64,000 nt of DNA from Eumeta japonica (Eukaryota; Arthropoda; Insecta; Lepidoptera; Psychidae), in assembly GCA_005406025.1 (NCBI GenBank), contig BGZK01000485.1, positions 186,001 to 250,000 on the forward strand. Direction: 5' to 3'. This document shows, in pieces, positions 58,255 to 64,000 of the stretch (its first letter is position 1; each line of letters starts with the position of its first letter). The notes beneath the pieces were generated by a model. The model worked only from the letters and a program-made list of their open reading frames with translations. It ran no database searches and was not told where the DNA came from. Position numbers and translations under genes: made by a program.

Positions 58255-58395
58255 CATACCAGCGAGACGTGTTCATATGCCGCACGCAACCCACTGCTGA
58301 TCCTCGAATCTGTTCTTCTACCGCGAATTCTCATCCAACGAATTGAAGAGTATCTATATCTGTCAACCCTCAGTTCGAGAGGATCAACAGATATA
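58255..58395 (-). repeat. Interspersed repeat, copy 2 (partner at 37635)
   Basis: The minus strand reads TATATCTGTTGATCCTCTCG, GAGAATTCGCGGTAGAAG, CAGCAGTGGGTTGCGTGC, in the order of the copy at 37635-37765. Confidence 0.8.
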
Positions 58396-58585
58396 GGACA
58401 CCAAAGTGAGTGTTAATATTTTATTTATCTTAGTGGTGATTAAAAGTCTGACCCAACGACATATTTCATGTGGTGGTTACTTTGAATTACAAATACAAAA
58501 TATAGATTCTATTCACATTCACATTGTGGAATGGGGTTCATTAACGACATGTAACGGGGTTTCCAGAAGCAATAAAGATATTTAC

Positions 58586-58777
58586 CTTTTAGAAAGTTCC
58601 ATGATGGTAACTTTATTGCATACAAACAACACGAACACGGCCAGTCCGGTAATAATGGTGTTACAAAAGTCGGCTATCATCATAAGCGTCCGTTGTTGCT
58701 CGATAAGGCTGGTCAGCTCCAAAACCCAGTTCAATCCCATCACCACAGACATTTTTATGCACATTATGTATATGTTT
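58586..58777 (-). CDS. Methuselah-like 2, TM6-TM7 exon
   Basis: Acceptor GTTTTAATTACAG, donor GTAAAT. The product is NIYIMCIKMSVVMGLNWVLE, an extracellular loop (IEQQRTLMMIADF) and TM7 with FVLFVCNK. Length 192 nt with one base entering and two leaving, as in the paralogue. Confidence 0.88.
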
Positions 58778-61700
58778 CTGTAATTAAAACAATTTCAAAG
58801 ATCGTTTTCATGTAATTTTTCAATTTTTGGCTTTTGTATATTGGTATAATATCGGTTGGGAGCATATTCTTCCGTAAAGTCGTTCATAGTGGTGGCTCTA
58901 TGCTAAGTTCAACGTGGCTGCAGCACGAATATAGACTGGCCTATCGGTGAGATAACAAACGGAATATACACGTGAATTTGGAGTTTTCGCTGTGGCGTTT
59001 CGTCTAGTGAGATTTCTGGTACTCCTTAACCACCCCACTAGCCGCCATTACATATACTGTGTCTAACCTAGAAATAAACAACCCAACGGTGACTTCTTTG
59101 AAGTTGTAAAGTGTTTATGGACGGCGCTGATCACCTACTCTATGTTGGTTCGCACGTCGTTAGTCTCTCAAAAATGCTATAAAAAATCTCGTTGATGCAT
59201 CGTGGGTTTTGTCTAATTCCTTACAATGTTGGATTTCCAGTTTAAATATTATAATACTACGATAACGAAATGTATCAACAGAAATTGTATCAAAATTTCA
59301 AGCCAATTAAGAGCATATTTTCAGAGTTTCGCGCCCACAAATACACGAAGGCTTTTTTATGTATATAATTATGCATACACCTATAAGAGGCAACACTGCT
59401 GCCTACTGTCACAGATGTGTTTTCGCATCGCTCTCGAAATAATAATCAATATTACTTAATTAGCTATTAGTGTTATCAAAATAGAGTAATTAGCTTAGTT
59501 ATCTCCTTAAGAACACAAAGTGTAAATATTTTCTACGCACTACACTACAATCACTACATAGTACAAAAGTGTGCGTGAGTGACGACGCGACGCCATTAAA
59601 CATTTGAACTCTATTTACACACGTTTCATTAATTTCGAATAGTATATTTAGTTTGTGAATCTGTGATGTGCCCTGTTGTGCTGTGGCAGACCCAGATCGT
59701 CGCTATCAAGGGAAATCCTGGTGAGATCGCTCCATTTACACATTGTTTACCATAGGAAACGAATCTGACAGTATCTAACAAAGGTGCAATAGTATATACA
59801 CTTCTCTATAAATCGAGTTCCCACCCTTACTAATAGAGAGTTCCTAATACTGCTTTACATATATACTATTCTTACACACCATAGAATACTACAGTCAAAA
59901 CACTGAGTGCATTGTTATAATTTTAAACACTACCTTGTAATAATAAACATTAAGAAAAAAAAAAAAAAATAAAAAATAAAAATTGAACACTTAACTATTA
60001 AGCTAATTATAAGTGTAAATGCATGCATACTTTTAGTTAATTATAGTTACAGATATCTATTGATTGTCATACTCAATTAATATTTATTGACAGCACATAA
60101 TTAAAATTAAAACTGATTTATATATTATTGTTGTTACACATCACAAAACTATAGTAAAGATACTAACTGTATATTATAAAGACAGCTAGGAATATAGCTC
60201 TTAGGTTAAGACAGTATTAATAAGAAATAAGTGCAACAGAGTTGGGTCGGTTTAGAAACAAGAGTGTGTAAATTCCCACATACCTCTAACTTAATTGCAA
60301 TCATACACAGTGATTACTGACTGATAATGAGTATGTAGAATAACCGTATACTATATATCATAATATATCAACAATACTGAATAACCTAGTATTATAAATA
60401 GTTATAAACTATAGGAAATATAATCTTGAGGTATAACAATTATTAAAGGACATAGTTAATGGTCTACTTCTGTATAAGTGCATATTATGAATCGATCAGT
60501 AGTAGAACTGCTTCGCTCATAACTATAAGAGTCTATTAAGTTACCTAAGGAAGCACTATACCTAACAGTAAAATACAACAAACTGGCAATATAACAATTG
60601 AGTACTATTTTATTGGTCATAGGATGAAGTAGAAATAAAAATTAATACATTATATGATACATATCATTATATGATACAAACATCTCGAGCTGACTGATAG
60701 TAAGTAATTATTAAGTATTATACAAATAGTAAGTACTAATAGATAACTTTTGATAATACCACAGGACAAGAACAGTTGGTACATATATACACGTTTGATA
60801 ATAATCCTACAATATACCTATTATCCAGTAGGAGACTGAGAAATCAGAAATTGTTTTTGTCATTCGAAATATACACTGGTTTTGTTAATTTTGTAACAGG
60901 ATTACCACAACAAATAATAAATCACTGTGCTGTAATTACAAAACAGCATAAGATATATATTATTGTCAAATATTTGTAGTGATTAACACTACAAACTGAA
61001 CGATACTACATCTACTATAAAGATTATTATCAATCATTAGAGGGCGAAGTGATTAGTAAGTTATATTAGTAAGCAAAAAAAAATAGGAATATTATTAAAC
61101 ACTGAATCAGCTATCAATTGACTAACAATACAGACTCCTAAGAAACTGCAAAGAGACCTGATAATTAATATATTGTACATCTAAATTGCTAGAAATTTTT
61201 AGTTTCAAGTTTCAAGAAGTAGGAAACCATAACCCACAATGGAAGAATACACAATCATAAAAATAAAAGGAGACGGTAACTGTCTATACAGAGCAATAGC
61301 ACACCAAATAAATAAGCTGTTTGGGCTAACATTCGATCATAAAATGGTTCGAAAAGACTTGGCCAAATTTGTTCAAGAAGGCTAGACCACAATCCGTGAA
61401 CGATTATAGAAAGATATCAATCTGCAACGCAGGCTACAGAATTTATGCCACTTACCTCTTAAAACTTTTAGATGAAGAAATCGAGACTATGGGCAATTAT
61501 CAAGCGGCCTTTATGAGGTACAGATCGACGGACGATCACATATTTGTAGTTAGACGAATTCTGGATGAAAAATGGAAGGCAGGTAAGCCCGCGTATGTAC
61601 TGCAACTCGACATTGAAAAAGCATTTGATTCGGTAGACTTTTGTGCTTTATATGATATTCTGAGAACAAGGGTCAATACTACTTTAGCCAACAGAATCAT

Positions 61701-63571
61701 GTCTTGTCTCAAAGAACATACGTCAATCCTATGGTTTGGACAAAACCCAAAGTATCACCAAAGGAAAAGGGTCAAACAAGGATGTCCACTCTCACCTCGG
61801 CTTTACCATTGTGTTGGACGACGTTTTAAGAACTCTAGAGGAGTTAGTCAGTGAAGTAAGATTGGATCAGGATGCAGAAATTAATCTCCTGTCATATTAT
61901 CATTCGCAGACGATATTATCATTATAGGTGATAGTACCACAGTTCTCACTAATATAATGAAGAACTTAAAAGAACTCCTAATTTCAGTGGGCTTAAAACT
62001 AAATGAAACTAAGACAAAGATGCTAGTCAGAGATCCAATCAACAAGAGCATAGCCAAACAAACACAGGAAATAAATGGAGTCCTAATCACTCCCGTGGAC
62101 ACCATTAAATATCTGGGTACGTACCTGACTCAGAGCTGTGTCGAAGAGACACGATAAAGGCAAGATGTAAACAGGCAATCCGCAATGCGAAAGGTCTCAT
62201 TCCCTTCATCAAGAAGACCAAAATGCACTGGAAAATCGCCAAGTTGATTTACAAAATGGTAATTTCTCCCTCCATGACATACGGTCTGAACGTAGTAGCA
62301 TTAACCAAATCAAATAGAACAAGACTGAGACAGTATGAAAGAGAGATTCTGAAAGATATGTTACAAGCCGCAAGAAATCAACCTAAACTAAAAACACAAG
62401 AAATCCTCGAAGGAAAAACAATCACCAAAATCATCAAGGTTAGAAGAATATGTTACTACGGTCATCTACTAAGAAGAGACCAACCCCACATACTTAACTC
62501 TGCTCTAAGATATACTACAACAGAGAGAAAAGTTGGACGTCCTATTTATACATGGGAAGATTCGCTTCGACAAGATCTCAATTATCACAATACTAAGAAC
62601 AAAATGGAAATGAAAAAGCCGCGGATGAACTATACCAACTCCCAGAAACGGACACTGAAAGCTCTGCACTGAGTGAAGAAAATGAAGAATAGAAGACTAA
62701 CGGGAAAAACAAACTTACCCAGATTTCTTATACATACAAACGCTACTACAATGGGAACTAAGAAGAACAAAGCAAATTAAAGATTAGGAAGGTTGTGGAC
62801 GAATTATACCAACTCGCTAGCACCAAAAGTTTATCTAAGCAAAGAGAATGAAGTATGAAGATTAACTGAAGAAACAAACTTTAAGAAAAAAGGCTATCTT
62901 AGAACACACATGACTTATCACAACAAAACTAAAGGAATAGGCCACATTAGCAATGAGCAACGTAGAAACTAAAAGATTACGGACGAACCACACCAACATC
63001 CAGAAGCAAACACTGAAAGCTCTACACCAAGCAAAGAAAACGGAGAACGGAAGACAAATGGAAGAAACTTGCCCTTCCTACTGTATTTATTGACACATTA
63101 TAGTATCTATTACCGATCCTTAATCCAGTTTCTGGCTAAAGGTTGCACGAATACCGGCTGGCTCTACAAACTCCCGTCACTCCTAATCCAGAATAGAATC
63201 TACACTCCCCGATATTTACGCTCCCTTCGGTGTATCGGGACTTGTCCCTTTCAGTCATTGCGACTGGCTGAAGGTCGAGCGATGATGATGATGATGATAA
63301 TTATGCATACACCTATAAAATACTCACTACTAACATTATCAGACTGATAATGGAGTATTTTCAAGAGAAAAATATCATCAGTAGCTACAGAATATATCTT
63401 TTATAACAATTGATAATAATCACCTTTGCTTTTTGCTCGATCTGTTGTTCTTTGTGTTTGCTACGCCTTTAGACACTCTCCGCGCCAAGAGAGCGGTCAT
63501 TATGGAGAATACTGCATTTATTATTAAAAGTATTATCAATGGCATATAAAAATACAAAAACCTTTCCCCAC
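58586..63571 (-). CDS. Methuselah-like G-protein coupled receptor 2, partial (TM5-TM7 exons)
   Basis: Two exons are clear: 63571-63424 (TM5) and 58777-58586 (TM6-TM7). TM5 reads RFLYFYMPLIILLIINAVFS, followed by a basic loop ending SSKKQ. TM6 reads KMSVVMGLNWVLELTSL and TM7 is in TGLAVFVLFVC. Entry phase (two bases before GGE) and exit phase (AG|) equal those of the first receptor gene, so the two are paralogues with the same intron positions. The upstream exons (ectodomain, TM1-TM4) must lie beyond 64000. The tail exon was not found between 56 and 58.5 kb. The 4.6-kb intron between the two exons is mostly a LINE insertion. Both exons are open and their splice sites intact, so I see no sign of a pseudogene in this part. 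Confidence 0.85.
58895..59190 (+). repeat. SINE-like repeat family, decayed copy in receptor-2 intron
   Basis: Contains AACGTGGCTGCAGC, TTTCGTCTAGTGAG, GTGTTTATGGACGGCGCTGA and GGTTCGCACGTCG. It lies upstream of the LINE in the same intron. Confidence 0.72.
59365..59386. repeat. Left 22-bp target-site duplication of the OTU-RT LINE
   Basis: Identical over 22 bases to 63297-63318. Bases outside differ. Confidence 0.95.
61239..61385 (+). pseudogene. Truncated OTU-like cysteine protease frame of the LINE
   Basis: MEEYTIIKIKGDGNCLYRAI, then AHQINKLFG and VRKDLAKFVQ, 48 aa to TAG. DGNCLYRAIA is the catalytic-loop signature of OTU peptidases, with Asp and nucleophile Cys. The His part of the fold is missing, and the sequence passes directly into RT coding in another frame. 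OTU domains are known from deubiquitinases, viruses and some transposons. Here the piece is a fragment of an ORF that once continued. Confidence 0.8.
61369..62672 (+). pseudogene. Reverse transcriptase of the OTU LINE, frameshifted
   Basis: The RT spans several frames. Block order: NDYRKISICNAGYRIYA (61390), motif A in LDIEKAFDSVD (61605), motif B QGCPLSP (61775), then a frameshift near 61797, FTIVLDDVLRTLEE. Motif C FADD follows in yet another frame (about 61905), then GLKLNETKTKML and IKYLGTYL (62110). A further shift near 62150 leads to HWKIAKLIYKMVISPSMTYG and CYYGHLLRRD. All three catalytic Asp positions are still present, which suggests a fairly recent loss. The 5' end of the RT is abruptly joined to the OTU frame. 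Confidence 0.9.
63281..63298 (+). repeat. (GAT)6 tail of the LINE
   Basis: Six GAT units directly before the right target-site copy. The last bases overlap the duplicated sequence. Confidence 0.95.
63297..63318. repeat. Right 22-bp target-site duplication of the OTU-RT LINE
   Basis: Exact match to 59365-59386. Original target continues with AATACTC. Confidence 0.95.
63424..63571 (-). CDS. Methuselah-like 2, TM5 exon
   Basis: Acceptor TTCTAATTACAG at 63572 upward, donor GTGATT. The exon gives GERFLYFYMPLIILL then TALLARRVSKGVANTKNN and ends KKQ + AG. It has two bases before the first full codon, as in the paralogous exon 48488-48632. Confidence 0.85.
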
Positions 63572-64000
63572 CTGTAATTAGAAAAAAAGTAAGTAGACTT
63601 TGGCGTATCGTTGAAATTATATAGACTTAAATCAAGCGCAAGTATAATTCAAGCTTAGGGTTCTTTCTTAAAATAAAATATCATCGTCGGCATACAAGAA
63701 AAATATTGTGTGTTAGCTCTGGCGAGTGACGGTCGTCTTGGAATACGTATGTATAATAGGCAATTGCAATAAATATTTTAAAAATGCCCAGACTAATGAA
63801 ATGTTCTGTGTTAGTTCATTCCATAGCGGGCTAATATATAGGTCTAGAACTAAAAGTTTTTTGTCTAGCACGTTAATTTGTTCACACGTTCTGAAGGGAA
63901 AATTAATAATACTCTTTTGGGTGAATCCTAAGTTATCCTGTGGATGGTTAGGTCATCGATTGTATTTTTCTATCTATATTCTACGAGAGGTTCGAACGTT
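63572..64000. other. Intron of Methuselah-like 2 up to the window edge
   Basis: No further exon of the receptor is visible here. The TM4 exon must lie to the right. Confidence 0.5.

Larger units (their letters stand above)
59387..63296 (+). mobile_element. 3.9-kb non-LTR retrotransposon with OTU-type start, RT and GAT tail
   Basis: A 22-bp sequence (ATAATTATGC...ACCTATAA) stands at 59365-59386 and, identical, at 63297-63318. Between them is a GC-rich 5' end (GAGGCAACACTGCTGCC), about 1.85 kb without coding frames, an OTU-like frame, a reverse transcriptase and a 3' UTR ending in six GAT units. Direct repeats of this length plus a simple-repeat tail are what target-primed reverse transcription leaves behind. 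The element lies antisense inside the intron between the TM5 and TM6-TM7 exons of Methuselah-like 2. No endonuclease was found. Clade is uncertain: the RT C-terminus (ICYYGHLLRRD, KVGRPIYTW) is of the type seen in several non-LTR clades. Confidence 0.88.

Overview
This window looks like a piece of an insect genome, most likely a moth or butterfly. It is AT-rich, its coding exons are short and separated by long repeat-filled introns, one gene belongs to the insect Methuselah GPCR family, and it carries many decayed transposons (mariner, piggyBac, hAT-like and other MITEs, non-LTR LINEs, a Ty3/gypsy scrap) plus a six-copy SINE-like repeat of a kind I associate with Lepidoptera. No prokaryotic gene, tRNA, rRNA or CRISPR array was found. 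The order-level placement is inference.

Host genes. (1) 12634-20537, minus strand: a complete seven-exon gene for an RWD-RING E3 ubiquitin ligase of the RNF25 type. The splice model closes in frame from ATG to TGA (969 nt, 322 aa). (2) 31143-50796, plus strand: a complete eight-exon Methuselah-like class B GPCR with signal peptide, short ectodomain and seven membrane segments (1425 nt, 474 aa). (3) 58586-63571, minus strand: two exons (TM5; TM6-TM7) of a second Methuselah-like receptor whose remaining exons lie beyond the right edge or were not found. Genes 2 and 3 are convergent paralogues with the same intron phases at the matching positions.

Layout. 1-12.6 kb: repeat-bearing intergenic DNA. 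12.6-20.5 kb: RNF25-type gene, with a mariner relic, a MITE and a LINE scrap in its 4.2-kb intron. 20.6-31 kb: intergenic, with a 1.3-kb terminal-inverted-repeat element, an array of about 104-bp degenerate repeats (23.2-24.3 kb) and a decayed Jockey-like LINE (about 26.05-28.98 kb, minus) into which a 235-bp hAT-like MITE inserted. 31.1-50.8 kb: Methuselah gene 1, whose introns hold SINEs, a mariner, a 461-bp hAT-like element with perfect 8-bp target duplication, a gypsy scrap, a large fold-back and a 419-bp inverted-repeat element. 50.8-58.5 kb: intergenic, with mariner and piggyBac relics. 58.6-63.6 kb: Methuselah gene 2, whose intron is mostly one 3.9-kb LINE carrying an OTU-type protease start, a reverse transcriptase, a GAT tail and a 22-bp target-site duplication.

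The genes show no joint pathway: a ubiquitin ligase (cytosolic) and two receptors (plasma membrane). The most unusual signals are the OTU-bearing LINE with clear boundaries, the 104-bp array, a three-copy MITE family, and several long hairpins inside or just upstream of the receptor gene.
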